From NCBI GenBank assembly GCA_041392835.1, contig JAWKLF010000003.1, positions 304,369 through 368,368 of the forward strand: a stretch of DNA of 64,000 bases, read 5' to 3'. Made by a program: the position numbers and the translations under genes. Below, in pieces: positions 1 to 9,367 of this stretch (position 1 is the stretch's first letter; every line of letters starts with the position of its first letter). The notes below the pieces were generated by a model. That model saw only the letters and a program-made list of their open reading frames with translations. It ran no database searches and was not told the DNA's origin. This DNA comes from OLB11 sp041392835. Lineage in GTDB: Bacteria > Bacteroidota > Bacteroidia > Chitinophagales > Chitinophagaceae.

Positions 1-948
1 GTGTATGAGGCCTTCTAAGATAGATTTATAAGCATCTTGCAATTCTACATATTTGCCTACTAGTGCTAATTTTATTTTTGTAGTTGGGTTTTTTAGTTTA
101 CTTAAAAATTCTTTCCAAAGCGACAAGTCGGGTTCATTTCGCAAAGGCAACTTAAGTTGTTCTAAACATATAGCATCCAATTTTTCTCTTAACATTGATA
201 GTGGTACTTCATATATAGTATTGGCATCAGCTGCTTCAATAACTGCATCTGCTTGTACATTACAAAACAATGCAATTTTTCGTTTAATATCAGCACTTAG
301 GGGTTCTTCAGTTCTACAAACAATTACATCGGGCTGTAAGCCATTTTCACTCATCATTTTTACTGAGTGTTGTGTTGGTTTTGTTTTTAGTTCTTTGGCT
401 GCTTTCAAATAAGGTACAAGTGTAAGATGCACTATTATACAATGATCTTTGCCAAGCTCCCATTGTAGCTGTCTAATAGATTCTATATAAGGTAAACTTT
501 CTATATCACCAACGGTGCCGCCAATTTCAGTAATAATAATATCATATTCTCCTTTGAGTGAAAGTAATGTTATCCTACGTTTTATTTCGTCTGTAATATG
601 CGGTATTACTTGCACGGTTTTTCCCAAAAAAGCACCCTCTCTTTCTTTTTCAATTACATATTGATATATACGACCTGTAGTAACATTATTCGCTTGAGAA
701 GTAGCACTATTTAAAAAACGCTCATAGTGCCCTAGGTCTAAATCGGTTTCTGCGCCATCGTCGGTCACGTAGCATTCGCCATGTTCGTATGGGTTCAGCG
801 TGCCAGGGTCCACATTGATATAGGGGTCTAATTTTTGTATAGTCACTTTAAAACCTCTAGCTTGAAGAAGTTTTGCCAAAGAAGCCGCTATAATTCCTTT
901 GCCCAATGAAGATGTTACGCCACCTGTAACGAAAATGTACTTTGCCAT
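1..948 (-). CDS. pyrG: CTP synthase, N-terminal part (cut by window edge)
   Basis: Converts UTP to CTP using ATP and glutamine, the last step of pyrimidine nucleotide synthesis; cytosolic. The reverse strand reads open without a stop for 316 codons from the ATG at 946-948 to the window edge. The N-terminus (MAKYIFVTGGVTSSLGKG) is the synthetase-domain P-loop, followed by the conserved LDPYINVDPGTLNPYEHGE and DLGHYERF segments and GTVGDIESLPY. The whole amidoligase domain (about 270 residues) is present. The glutamine amidotransferase half lies outside the window; the family is usually about 535-550 residues. A -7-like element lies about 60 nt upstream. Confidence 0.97.
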   Translation of the reverse strand, partial: MAKYIFVTGGVTSSLGKGIIAASLAKLLQARGFKVTIQKLDPYINVDPGTLNPYEHGECYVTDDGAETDLDLGHYERFLNSATSQANNVTTGRIYQYVIEKEREGAFLGKTVQVIPHITDEIKRRITLLSLKGEYDIIITEIGGTVGDIESLPYIESIRQLQWELGKDHCIIVHLTLVPYLKAAKELKTKPTQHSVKMMSENGLQPDVIVCRTEEPLSADIKRKIALFCNVQADAVIEAADANTIYEVPLSMLREKLDAICLEQLKLPLRNEPDLSLWKEFLSKLKNPTTKIKLALVGKYVELQDAYKSILEGLIH

Positions 949-1007
949 GTTAAATCGTTTAAACTGACCTTAATTTGAAATAATATAAAAAAAGGAAAAA
1001 GGTCAAA

Positions 1008-1015
1008 CAAAGGTA
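1008..1015 (-). promoter_or_regulatory. pyrG promoter, -7 element
   Basis: CAAAGGTA on the plus strand is TACCTTTG on the minus strand, a full match to the Bacteroidota -7 consensus TAnnTTTG. No TTG sits at the ideal -33 spacing. A start about 5 nt downstream would give a leader of about 55 nt, with a weak inverted repeat GACCTT (966-971)/AAGGTC (999-1004). Confidence 0.45.
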
Positions 1016-1111
1016 GTAGAATTTTCAAAAACTATGGTGTTTGAAAGCTGTAATTATACACAATTTTGATTTGATAATATTTTGATAAAAAAAACGTTTA
1101 CAAGTGTGATT

Positions 1112-1143
1112 TTTGTTTAATTGCTCATTAAAGGTAATATTTG
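1112..1143 (+). promoter_or_regulatory. Possible lpxD promoter
   Basis: TTTG at 1112-1115 and AATATTTG at 1136-1143 (7 of 8 matches to TAnnTTTG) are separated by 20 nt and lie about 21 nt before the ATG at 1165. This fits the phylum's promoter shape but is not a perfect match. Confidence 0.35.
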
Positions 1144-1164
1144 TAAAAAATTTCTTAGTAGAAG

Positions 1165-2112
1165 ATGAAATTTAAATCTCCTGTAAATGTTAAGTGGCTT
1201 GCCGAATTTGTTGAGGCAAGGTTAGTCGGTGATACATCAATAGATGCATTAGGTTTAAACGAAGTGCACAAAATAGAGCCAGGAGATATTTCTTTTGTAG
1301 ATATTGAAAAATACTATCAGCGCACTTTGGAGAGTGATGCAACTGTTGTAATAATTAATAAAGAAGTAGAATGTCCTGATGGTAAGGCTTTACTCATAAC
1401 GAAAGATCCTGTAGGTGCTTATGTAAGATTGGTAAATCATTTTAGACCATTTGAACCTGCAACTAAAATGATAAGCGATACGGCCGAAATTGGCGAGGGA
1501 ACTATCATTCAACCCAATGTTTTTATAGGAAATCACTGCAAAATTGGCAAAAATTGTATCATACACCCAGGTGTTGTAATATATGACCATAGTTATATAG
1601 GTGACCATGTAATTATTCATAGTAATACAGTGATTGGGGCAGATGCGTTTTATTTTAATAAAAGGCAAAATGAAAAATTATTGTATAAAAAATTAGAGAG
1701 TTGTGGAAGGACATTTATACATGATCATGTAGAAATAGGCGCCAGTTGTACTATTGACAAAGGTGTTAGCGGCGATACTATAATTGGTGAAGGAACAAAA
1801 TTTGATAATTTTATACATATTGGTCATGGTACTATTGTTGGCAAAAATTGTTTGTTTGCAGCTCAAGTAGGTATAGCCGGAAAAGTTACCATTGGCGATA
1901 ATGTTTTGCTCTATGGTCAAGTTGGTGTATCAAAAGATTTAGTGATAGAAAGCGATACCGTAGTATTGGCCAAATCGGGTGTAGGCAAGTCTTTGCCAGG
2001 TGGCAAAGTATGGTTTGGAATTCCTGTTCAGGATGCAAAAGACAAAATGGAAGAATTGGTTTGGGTAAAACGTATTCCAGAACTTTGGGATAAATTGAAG
2101 CCAGGTTTTTAG
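1165..2112 (+). CDS. LpxD-type UDP-3-O-acyl-glucosamine N-acyltransferase
   Basis: Predicted to transfer an acyl chain to the 2-amino group of UDP-3-O-acyl-glucosamine, the third step of lipid A synthesis. Residues 1-100 form the LpxD-like N-terminal domain (includes GDISFVDIEKYY). Residues about 105-285 are left-handed beta-helix hexapeptide repeats (IGEGTIIQPNVFIG, IGKNCIIHPGVVI, IGDHVIIHSNTVIGADAF), with the HIGHGTIVGKNCLFAAQVGIAG stretch typical of this family around the catalytic His. At 315 residues it is shorter than the usual 340-350. Bacteroidota often carry a second, shorter LpxD-like protein, so it may be that paralogue. It is followed after 34 nt by an L,D-transpeptidase gene, probably in one transcript. 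Confidence 0.8.
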   Translation: MKFKSPVNVKWLAEFVEARLVGDTSIDALGLNEVHKIEPGDISFVDIEKYYQRTLESDATVVIINKEVECPDGKALLITKDPVGAYVRLVNHFRPFEPATKMISDTAEIGEGTIIQPNVFIGNHCKIGKNCIIHPGVVIYDHSYIGDHVIIHSNTVIGADAFYFNKRQNEKLLYKKLESCGRTFIHDHVEIGASCTIDKGVSGDTIIGEGTKFDNFIHIGHGTIVGKNCLFAAQVGIAGKVTIGDNVLLYGQVGVSKDLVIESDTVVLAKSGVGKSLPGGKVWFGIPVQDAKDKMEELVWVKRIPELWDKLKPGF

Positions 2113-2146
2113 TATTTATAGTACCTTGCATGGTATTTTATATATC

Positions 2147-2989
2147 ATGAAGCCATTTATACCACTCTTAATTATTGTTGTATTCTTTTATTCATCTTGT
2201 AAAGAAGACAAAAAAGAAGAAACCCCTGTTAAACTCGATTACCATGAAATAGTAGAAGAAGCATTGCATGATAGCACTACACTTGGCCTATCTGATTCTG
2301 CTAATCTTTTAGATAAAAATTTTTATGACCCAGCCAAAGACTCTATTTCTATGTATTTAGATTCTTTAGAATCTATTCTTGAAAAAGATAGCTTGATGGT
2401 AAAAAAAATGGGTGTGAATGATTCGGGTATTTTGGCTACGAATACTATTATTGATAGCCTTCCTTCTAATCCCAAAGACTCTTTTTCAAATAATATTAAA
2501 AAAATAAATACTGATGAGGTTAAGGCTCTCAAATACAATTTGAAACAAATCAGAAATTCAGATAGTATGACTGTAGCAAAAAATACATGCAGCCAAATAC
2601 AATGTAGGGTTTGGGCACGTATTAATAAAACCGACCAGCGATTATATTTATATATAGATGGGCACATTGTAGATACCTTTAAAGTATCTACTGGTGATAA
2701 AAAACACGAAACGCCTTTGTTCAATAAAAGACCATCGGGTCCTATGTTTCAAAAATATACCTCTAAAAAATATCCTGGAGGAAATTATAATGGTTTGGGT
2801 AATATGCCCTATGTAGTATTTATACACGGTGGCTATGGTGTACATGGCACTACCAAAGGAAATATACCCAAACTTGGCAAAAAGGCATCGCACGGTTGCG
2901 TAAGAGTGCATCCAGATAACGCAAAAATATTTTTTGAATTAGTCAAAAAGGCGGGTATTCAAAATACTTGGGTTACTATTGAGAATTAG
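2147..2989 (+). CDS. L,D-transpeptidase lipoprotein (YkuD domain)
   Basis: Likely forms 3-3 cross-links in peptidoglycan or attaches proteins to it. I chose the ATG at 2147 (MKPFIPLLIIVVFFYSSC): it starts a lipoprotein signal ending in Ser-Ser-Cys, whereas the longer frame begins at an unlikely TTG. A Ser/Asp-rich linker of about 110 residues follows the lipid anchor. The C-terminal YkuD domain carries HGGYGVHGTTKGN and then SHGCVRVHPDNA, with the nucleophile Cys near residue 251 and its conserved His and Arg. It lies 34 nt behind the lpxD-type gene. A second, larger YcbB-type enzyme is encoded at 48593. Confidence 0.85.
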   Translation: MKPFIPLLIIVVFFYSSCKEDKKEETPVKLDYHEIVEEALHDSTTLGLSDSANLLDKNFYDPAKDSISMYLDSLESILEKDSLMVKKMGVNDSGILATNTIIDSLPSNPKDSFSNNIKKINTDEVKALKYNLKQIRNSDSMTVAKNTCSQIQCRVWARINKTDQRLYLYIDGHIVDTFKVSTGDKKHETPLFNKRPSGPMFQKYTSKKYPGGNYNGLGNMPYVVFIHGGYGVHGTTKGNIPKLGKKASHGCVRVHPDNAKIFFELVKKAGIQNTWVTIEN

Positions 2990-3023
2990 CAAGGTATTGG
3001 CATTCGCCAATGGCACAAACGAC

Positions 3024-3076
3024 AAATACTACCAATCTTAAATTGGTCTGCTACCAAAATAAGTTTGGTAGTATTT
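3024..3076. repeat. Inverted repeat between convergent genes, possible bidirectional terminator
   Basis: AAATACTACCAA (3024-3035) and TTGGTAGTATTT (3065-3076) are perfect 12-nt inverted copies. A nested alternative hairpin CTACCAAA (3051-3058)/TTTGGTAG (3064-3071) shares the right arm. It sits between the ends of genes converging from both sides. There is no strong T-run, so termination is an inference. Confidence 0.45.
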
Positions 3077-3087
3077 GGAATTCCATT

Positions 3088-3729
3088 CTAAAACTGATAA
3101 CCAAAGTGAAACCCTGCATCGTATTGCATTTGAGGCATACCAAACATTTTGCGAGCTTTTAGGTGTACACCAAGTATTATTCGTTCCTTCCATAAAAAAT
3201 AATCGTAGTTAATAGTAGGGCATATACCAAAATAGCGGGCAGCATGATGAGAATACTTGATATCATAGGCATCGAAAGGCTCTACTTGAGGACGTAATAC
3301 AGTATCTACTACGCTATTCCTACCCCAAGTATAGCTTATACCCATGCCTGCGCATAGCATACCTCGTTTTGCTTTATCGAAAATAATGCGGTTACCTTCT
3401 AAGCCCACGTGCCTGTAATATTGCCTATTACTTATTAATCCTTCAATATCGCCGTCCCAATCGTAGAGCCATCTTTTATGTATAAGGTTCCCTTCTTTTT
3501 CAGGTAAGAAATTATCGTTTTCCGTAGTCCATTTATGGTAGGTTAAGCCTAAATAATATTTTTTACAAACCTGCCTCTGATAGGTTAAGCCCCACTGGGC
3601 AAAATCTTTTGAATAAATATGGTCTGCTACTTGCATCATATCTATATCCATGCGAAGTTTATTTTTTTTACCAGCTTGGCAAAACAAGGGTAGTAGTATA
3701 ACAGCCACTAATACATATCTCATTTTCAT
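3088..3729 (-). CDS. Secreted/outer-membrane protein of unknown function
   Basis: I do not recognise the family. Start taken at 3729 (MKMRYVLVAVILLPLFCQA), which gives a short signal peptide; a longer frame begins at 3777. The mature part of about 190 residues is rich in aromatic residues with alternating polar and hydrophobic positions (for example RYFGICPTINYDYFLW and AGFHFGYQF), and it ends in Phe. These are usual signs of a small outer-membrane beta-barrel. It stands alone between converging and co-directional neighbours. The barrel assignment is inference only. Confidence 0.6.
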   Translation of the reverse strand: MKMRYVLVAVILLPLFCQAGKKNKLRMDIDMMQVADHIYSKDFAQWGLTYQRQVCKKYYLGLTYHKWTTENDNFLPEKEGNLIHKRWLYDWDGDIEGLISNRQYYRHVGLEGNRIIFDKAKRGMLCAGMGISYTWGRNSVVDTVLRPQVEPFDAYDIKYSHHAARYFGICPTINYDYFLWKERIILGVHLKARKMFGMPQMQYDAGFHFGYQF

Positions 3730-3844
3730 ATTTTTTTCATTAAAAGTGTAAAAAAATAAGGCGCTTGGATAGTGCAATATAAAGCTATTTGTTTAAACTT
3801 TTTTGATGTTTCTATTTCATTACTTGGGTAAAACAAAAGGTTTA

Positions 3845-3880
3845 AAAAGAAAAGAGGCAGCCAATTAGACTGCCTCTTTC
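3845..3880 (-). terminator. Rho-independent terminator of metK
   Basis: AAAGAGGCAG (3851-3860) and CTGCCTCTTT (3870-3879) form a 10-bp stem with a 9-nt loop, and a T-rich tract follows on the minus strand (3841-3850). It lies 20 nt beyond the metK stop codon. Confidence 0.85.
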
Positions 3881-3900
3881 ATTAATTATTTTTAAAAAAA

Positions 3901-5181
3901 TTATTTTAAACCAAATGCTTTTTTAACTACAGGTACAAAATCTAATTTTTCCCAAGTGAAAAGTTCTACACTTACTTTTTTCTCATTGGCTTTGCCTTTA
4001 TTGAAAATTTTAGTTACGGTTTCGCTTTTTCTACCCATATGGCCATAGGATGCTGTTTCTGAATATATAGGGTTTCTTAATTTCAAACGTTGTTCTATAG
4101 CATAAGGACGCATATCAAATATTTTTTCTACCATACGAGCTATCTCACCATCAGACTTATTGACTTTGGCAGTGCCATAGGTGTTGATAAAAAGTCCACA
4201 AGGCTTAGCCACACCAATAGCATAAGAAACTTGAACAAGAACCTCGTCGCAAAGCCCTGCTGCTACTAAGTTTTTAGCTATATGGCGAGTAGCATAAGCA
4301 GCACTTCTATCTACTTTGCTTGGGTCTTTTCCGCTAAAGGCACCACCACCATGAGCACCTTTGCCACCATATGTGTCTACAATAATTTTTCTGCCAGTAA
4401 GACCCGTATCGCCATGAGGACCACCTATTACAAATTTGCCTGTAGGGTTTATATGGTATGTGATTTTATCGTTGAATAATTTTTGTAAGGCTGGTTTGAG
4501 CTGTTTCTTAACTGCCGGAATGATAGTGCTGATTACATCACTTTTTATTTTGGCCAACATTTTAGCATCTTTATCAAAATCATCGTGTTGAGTAGAAACC
4601 ACAATAGTATCTATTCGTACAGGCTGATTATTGTCATCGTACTCAATAGTAACTTGGCTTTTGGCATCTGGTCTTAGATATTTCATTTGTTTGCCAGCTC
4701 TACGTACTTTAGAAAGTTCTTGTAAAATTTTGTGTGCCAAATCCAATGCCAAAGGCATGTAGTTTTCTGTTTCTTTAGTAGCGTAGCCAAACATCATACC
4801 TTGGTCGCCAGCACCTTGTGCATTCGCTTTAGTTTCAAAATTTGTATTTTTTGTTTTTCTATCTACACCTTGATTAATATCTGAGCTTTGTTCGTGTATA
4901 GCAGACAAAATACCGCATGAATTAGCTTCAAACATGTATTCAGATTTGGTATATCCAATTTTTTTGATGACCTGACGTGCTATGTCTTGAACATCCAAAT
5001 AAGCTTCGGACTTTACTTCTCCAGCCAATACCACTTGACCGGTGGTCACTAAGGTTTCGCAAGCTACTTTAGAAGAAGCATCATAAGCTAAGAAATGATC
5101 AATTAAAGCATCTGAAATTTGATCGGCTACTTTATCAGGATGACCTTCTGAAACCGATTCGGATGTAAATAAATAAGGCAT
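3901..5181 (-). CDS. metK: S-adenosylmethionine synthetase
   Basis: Makes S-adenosylmethionine from methionine and ATP; a cytosolic tetramer supplying methyl groups. The start is placed at MPYLFTSESVSEGHPDK, the standard N-terminus; 12 extra upstream residues in the open frame are not conserved. Hallmarks present: GHPDKVADQISDA, GAGDQGMMFGYA, GGPHGDTGLTGRKIIVDTYG and the P-loop-like GGGAFSGKDPSKVDRSAAY. The 426-residue length fits Bacteroidota MetK. It is a single-gene unit with its own promoter element and a strong terminator. No SAM riboswitch fold was seen in the short leader. Confidence 0.98.
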   Translation of the reverse strand: MPYLFTSESVSEGHPDKVADQISDALIDHFLAYDASSKVACETLVTTGQVVLAGEVKSEAYLDVQDIARQVIKKIGYTKSEYMFEANSCGILSAIHEQSSDINQGVDRKTKNTNFETKANAQGAGDQGMMFGYATKETENYMPLALDLAHKILQELSKVRRAGKQMKYLRPDAKSQVTIEYDDNNQPVRIDTIVVSTQHDDFDKDAKMLAKIKSDVISTIIPAVKKQLKPALQKLFNDKITYHINPTGKFVIGGPHGDTGLTGRKIIVDTYGGKGAHGGGAFSGKDPSKVDRSAAYATRHIAKNLVAAGLCDEVLVQVSYAIGVAKPCGLFINTYGTAKVNKSDGEIARMVEKIFDMRPYAIEQRLKLRNPIYSETASYGHMGRKSETVTKIFNKGKANEKKVSVELFTWEKLDFVPVVKKAFGLK

Positions 5182-5214
5182 ATATAGTTTTATTAAGAAT
5201 TTTAAAAATGTGAG

Positions 5215-5222
5215 CAAAGGTA
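5215..5222 (-). promoter_or_regulatory. metK promoter, -7 element
   Basis: CAAAGGTA (TACCTTTG on the minus strand) is a full TAnnTTTG match 33 nt upstream of the metK ATG. The expected -33 TTG at 19-nt spacing reads TTC instead. Confidence 0.5.
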
Positions 5223-5413
5223 ATAAAAATAACTATAAAATGAATAAGACTTCCATTTAAACAATATAACAGTCTATAATCCCAATACCTTCTATATAAT
5301 TATGTCTTAAGATACACTATATGGTAGAAGAGAAGTGTTGTTAACTATATTTGTTTTGGAAAATTATTTTTAAAAAGATAGTAAAAATTGTAAAATCAAA
5401 TTATAGTAGATAT

Positions 5414-5947
5414 ATGAAAAATAAAAACTATAAATGGACTGTAGGCATATTTTTATTCCAGTTAATTTTAATATCTGTATTCTATAGAAATCACTGGAAA
5501 CTACTGATTTTTGTTTCAGTTTTCTTTATAATTAGTCTTTTGATAAAATCCAATTTATGTGCTTGGATTATCATTTTTTCATCATTTTTTTTCATTTTTA
5601 TACCGACATTGTATTATCGTATTCCTATTTTAAATACTAAACATAGAATAGAATCTAAAATAATATATCAAATGATAGATTTTGGGCAAGGTGATATGAA
5701 CAGATGTTTATTTGAATCTATTTTAGATAATAGAAGATTTTTTATAGTAGATGAAAATACTCATTGGTTATATATTGACAACAAATATAAAAAACTACTA
5801 TGGCCTGAATCTCCTTGGGAAATGAAGAAAAAGAATTACACCGTGAAGGCAAGATTTACTTTTTCAGACCTGATGCTTGGAGGATATACAATTGCAACTG
5901 TTGATTCAGTTTGGACTATTAATGAACTTCCAACAATATCAAAGTAG
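5414..5947 (+). CDS. Small membrane protein of unknown function
   Basis: No family recognised. Start set at the ATG at 5414 (MKNKNYKWTVGIFLFQ), since the longer open frame begins at TTG. Three hydrophobic segments lie in the first 90 residues (around 8-25, 31-47 and 52-70), followed by a soluble C-terminal half of about 100 residues containing DFGQGDMNRCLFESIL and ending in a beta-rich stretch. It is lower in G+C than its neighbours and is followed by 446 bp without a gene, so it could be a recent arrival or a species-specific gene. Confidence 0.5.
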   Translation: MKNKNYKWTVGIFLFQLILISVFYRNHWKLLIFVSVFFIISLLIKSNLCAWIIIFSSFFFIFIPTLYYRIPILNTKHRIESKIIYQMIDFGQGDMNRCLFESILDNRRFFIVDENTHWLYIDNKYKKLLWPESPWEMKKKNYTVKARFTFSDLMLGGYTIATVDSVWTINELPTISK

Positions 5948-6393
5948 TACCTAAACCCGCCTAAACTTTTCATTCTTTAACTTTCATAGTATGATTTTGA
6001 AAGTACTCTCGAATAAATTTATAATTATTTTGTGTTTATAAACTATTTTATACTTTACAAATTCAATTTCCAATTTCTTTAAACAAGCTCAATTAATTGG
6101 CATATATACAGTTGTTTTAAAAATTATATTGAGATTAATAAAAAAATTTGAAATATCACTTTGTTGAAATATATATAGTTAAATAGAATTGAGTATAAAC
6201 AATAGGCAACACATTCAATTATTATTTTTGTTTATAACAATCGCAACATACACCGTTTTGTATTTACAAATAATACATAGACAAACTTTTTGGGCATATT
6301 AAATTTATGTTCATACATTCGCAAACATCAAAAAGCTTATTTTAAGTAAATTTAGGTAAGCTTAATCCAGAAAATTTAACTTTAATAAATAAA
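5948..6393. other. 446-bp AT-rich gap without a recognisable gene
   Basis: No coding frame or known RNA was seen. It holds a TATTTTTG -7-like element at 6223-6230 on the plus strand, without a good -33 partner, and two AAGCTTA direct copies near 6333 and 6360 just before the thiolase gene. The thiolase promoter probably lies in this gap but I could not place it. Confidence 0.4.
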
Positions 6394-7572
6394 ATGAAAG
6401 AAGTATATATCGTTTCGGCAGTTCGTACTCCAGTTGGTTCATTTGGAGGTGTATTAAAAGATTTTTCTGCTACCCAATTGGGAGCATTCGCTATTAAAGA
6501 AGCAGTCAAAAGAGCAGGCATAAAACCTGAAGATGTTCAAGAAGTTATGATGGGCTGTGTAATGCAAGGAGGCTTAGGACAAGCACCTGCACGGCAAGCA
6601 AGCAAATTTGCTGGTTTACCCGATAGTGTAATTTGTACTACTATCAATAAAGTGTGTGCAAGTGGTATGAAGTCTGTGTCTGCAGCTGCACAAGCTATCA
6701 TGTTGGGCGATGCAGATATAGTTGTAGCAGGTGGTATGGAAAGCATGAGCAATGTACCGTTTTATAATAAAAGTCAGCGATGGGGAAATAAATACGGAAA
6801 TGTAAGCTTAGAAGATGGTATTTTGAAAGATGGTTTATTAGATGTCTATCACAATTACCCTATGGGCAATGCTGCCGAATTGTGTGCTGCAGAATATAAA
6901 ATTACACGCGAAATGCAAGATGAATTTGCCATACAAAGCTATCAAAGAAGCCAAAAAGCGTGGGAAGATGGTAAATTTTCGAATGAAGTAATGGATATTG
7001 AAATACCTCAGCGAAAAGGAGATCCAATAGTTGTAAATAAAGATGAAGAACCTTGGAATGTAAAATTCGATAAAATTCCTTCGCTTAAACCTGTATTTAC
7101 AAAAGAAGGAACAGTAACTGCTGCTAATGCAAGTACCATGAATGATGGTGCTTCTGCCTTAGTTTTAATGAGTAAAGAAAAAATGGAAGCTATGGGCCTT
7201 AAACCTATTGCAAAAATTATTAGCTATGCCGATGCAGAACAAGCCCCTGAGTGGTTTACTACATCACCAAGTCTGGTAATACCTAAAGCATTAGCAAAAG
7301 CTAATTTGACTATAGACAATATTGACTATTTTGAAATCAATGAAGCCTTTGCTGTTGTTAGTTTGGCTAATAATCAAATTCTAAAATTAGATCCTAATAA
7401 AGTCAACATACATGGTGGCGCTGTATCGTTAGGACATCCTTTGGGAAGTAGTGGTTCCAGAATATTAGTTACATTGATACATATATTGCAAAGTCAAAAA
7501 GCAAAATATGGTGTAGCAGGCATATGCAATGGTGGTGGCGGTGGTTCCGCTATGCTAATAGAAGCTTGTTAG
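6394..7572 (+). CDS. Acetyl-CoA C-acetyltransferase (thiolase)
   Basis: Condenses two acetyl-CoA to acetoacetyl-CoA or, in reverse, cleaves 3-ketoacyl-CoA; cytosolic. Length 392 is normal. The nucleophilic Cys is residue 88 in NKVCASGMKSV. The C-terminal half has NEAFAVVS, the GGAVSLGHPLGSSGSRI loop with its active-site His, and the second catalytic Cys in GICNGGGGGSAM. Sequence alone does not separate a biosynthetic AtoB/PhaA role from fatty-acid or amino-acid degradation. The gene is monocistronic and overlaps the convergent phosphoesterase gene by 4 bp. Confidence 0.93.
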   Translation: MKEVYIVSAVRTPVGSFGGVLKDFSATQLGAFAIKEAVKRAGIKPEDVQEVMMGCVMQGGLGQAPARQASKFAGLPDSVICTTINKVCASGMKSVSAAAQAIMLGDADIVVAGGMESMSNVPFYNKSQRWGNKYGNVSLEDGILKDGLLDVYHNYPMGNAAELCAAEYKITREMQDEFAIQSYQRSQKAWEDGKFSNEVMDIEIPQRKGDPIVVNKDEEPWNVKFDKIPSLKPVFTKEGTVTAANASTMNDGASALVLMSKEKMEAMGLKPIAKIISYADAEQAPEWFTTSPSLVIPKALAKANLTIDNIDYFEINEAFAVVSLANNQILKLDPNKVNIHGGAVSLGHPLGSSGSRILVTLIHILQSQKAKYGVAGICNGGGGGSAMLIEAC

Positions 7573-8069
7573 CCTTTTGTCCTTGGAAATTCTATCACTT
7601 CCAAGTTTCTTATTCTATCTAAGTCAACATCAAATTTAAGTATGGTGCAAACTTTATGCCATCCTTGTAGTCCACAGGCACCTGGATTGATATGTAGTAT
7701 ATTTCTTTTTGCATCTGGCATTACTTTTAGTATGTGCGAATGACCGCAAATAAATACATTGGGTTTTATACTATCTATAAGTTCCATCGACTGGTGATTG
7801 TATTTAGGCGGATAGCCACCAATGTGCATCATTAAGAATTTTACATCATTTATTTTAAATTCTAAATATTCAGGGTAGCGATTTCGCAATTCATGGCCAT
7901 CTATATTGCCATATACTGCGCGTAGTGGTTTGAAATCCTCAATACAATCAGCAAGGTCTATAGTGCCTATATCGCCAGCATGCCATATCTCGTCCACATC
8001 TTTAAAATGGGTAAAAACTTGTTCTGGCAGAATGCTATGTGTATCAGATAATAAACCAATTTTTTTCAT
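7569..8069 (-). CDS. YfcE/MJ0936-type metallophosphoesterase
   Basis: A small calcineurin-like phosphodiesterase with a two-metal site. All family motifs are in order: SDTH (residues 8-11), AGDIG near 36, YGNID near 54, a lone His in MMHIGG, and GHSHI near 110. The 166-residue length matches the YfcE family, which hydrolyses phosphodiesters in vitro; the natural substrate is unknown. It starts 1 nt after the stop of the upstream MFS transporter gene, so the two are translationally coupled. Its end overlaps the thiolase gene by 4 bp. Confidence 0.88.
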   Translation of the reverse strand: MKKIGLLSDTHSILPEQVFTHFKDVDEIWHAGDIGTIDLADCIEDFKPLRAVYGNIDGHELRNRYPEYLEFKINDVKFLMMHIGGYPPKYNHQSMELIDSIKPNVFICGHSHILKVMPDAKRNILHINPGACGLQGWHKVCTILKFDVDLDRIRNLEVIEFPRTKG

Positions 8070-8070
8070 A

Positions 8071-9291
8071 TCAGGATTCTATAAAATTCAAATCGTGGCC
8101 AAAAGTTTCTTTTAGTTGTGTCGTAGACCATAAGGCAATAACACAGCAGATTACACCTGTTAATAGTGCACTGTGAAGTTTTTCTACCCCTATATTTTGA
8201 ATAAATAAGTATAGAAAAGAAATAGGAACTAAAGAGCCTCGTATAAAATTAGGTACAGATGTAGTAACGGTAGCTCTCATATTTGTGCCAAATTGCTCAG
8301 ACGATGAGGTGATAAGCACGGCCCAATATCCAGCAGCAAAGCCCAATACACACATAAGCCAATACATACTTTGTGCTTCCGCATTTTGAAGTTGAAAATA
8401 AGCAATTACACAAAGCAATGTCGCTAAAACAAAAATGAGTAATATTTTTTTTCTGCTTTTAAAAAGTTGACTCAATACACCCGAAGCCAAATCGCCCAAG
8501 GTAACACCAGCATAGCAGTACATAACTGCGGTCCCTGCTTTTATTTCGCCTTTTAGGTGTAGCGCTTTGCCTAGTTCGGGGCTAAGGGTTATCAATATGC
8601 CAATGGCATACCAGATAGGCAATCCAATTAATATACAATGTACGTATCGTATTAGTCTTGATTTGTTTAAGAATAGTAATTTTATATCACCTAAAGCATG
8701 TGAAGATTTTTTTGCATCTTGATACATTCCAGATTCAAAAACTCCCATACGAAGAAAAAGCAGTAAAAAACCTAACACACCACCTATGATATAACAAATT
8801 TTCCAAGAATAATAATGGCCTATGAGCCCTGCAAATATGGCACCAGATACTCCTATGGTAGCTACTATAGTGGTGCCCCAACCCCTTTGTTTTTTGTCGA
8901 GGAGTTCGCAAACGAGTGTGATGCCAGCACCGAGTTCGCCAGCTAAACCCACACCCGCCAAAAAACGTAGTGCACTATATTGCCACAAATCGCTTACAAA
9001 AGCATTCAAAATATTCGTCAAAGAATATAAAATGATAGAGCCAAATAATACTGATAATCTTCCTTTTTTGTCGCCCAATATACCCCAAAAAAGACCACCT
9101 ATGAGCATGCCTATCATTTGTATATTTAATAGCATTAATCCATTTTTTTCAGATGCTTCGCCAATAATTCCTATGGCTTCTAAACTGGGCTTTCGTATAA
9201 TACTGAATAAAACTAAATCATATATGTCGACAAAATAACCTAAGGCTGCTACTAGCACAGGTATGCTAAAAATGTTTACCGTTTTGTTCAT
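8071..9291 (-). CDS. MFS transporter
   Basis: A 406-residue protein with about 12 hydrophobic segments. The MFS signature between helices 2 and 3 is GILGDKKGRLSVLFGS, and the helix 4 region reads RFLAGVGLAGELGAGITLVCELL, close to the metabolite:H+ symporter subfamily. The C-terminal half (TSSSEQFGTNMRATVTTSVPNF) is also typical of that group. The substrate cannot be read from sequence. It is the first gene of a pair with the phosphoesterase. Confidence 0.85.
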   Translation of the reverse strand: MNKTVNIFSIPVLVAALGYFVDIYDLVLFSIIRKPSLEAIGIIGEASEKNGLMLLNIQMIGMLIGGLFWGILGDKKGRLSVLFGSIILYSLTNILNAFVSDLWQYSALRFLAGVGLAGELGAGITLVCELLDKKQRGWGTTIVATIGVSGAIFAGLIGHYYSWKICYIIGGVLGFLLLFLRMGVFESGMYQDAKKSSHALGDIKLLFLNKSRLIRYVHCILIGLPIWYAIGILITLSPELGKALHLKGEIKAGTAVMYCYAGVTLGDLASGVLSQLFKSRKKILLIFVLATLLCVIAYFQLQNAEAQSMYWLMCVLGFAAGYWAVLITSSSEQFGTNMRATVTTSVPNFIRGSLVPISFLYLFIQNIGVEKLHSALLTGVICCVIALWSTTQLKETFGHDLNFIES

Positions 9292-9367
9292 ATAGTTTCA
9301 AATGAAACATTGAAAATAATGACATCTGTAGGATAATAAAAATAAATATGCAAAAAAAGTGATTCGG

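Noticed and set aside
53..412. Plus-strand open frame of 119 codons
   Set aside because: It is antisense to the pyrG coding frame on the minus strand, which is conserved throughout.
5182..5350. SAM riboswitch upstream of metK
   Set aside because: The leader is short and AT-rich, with none of the conserved SAM riboswitch core; only a promoter element is visible.
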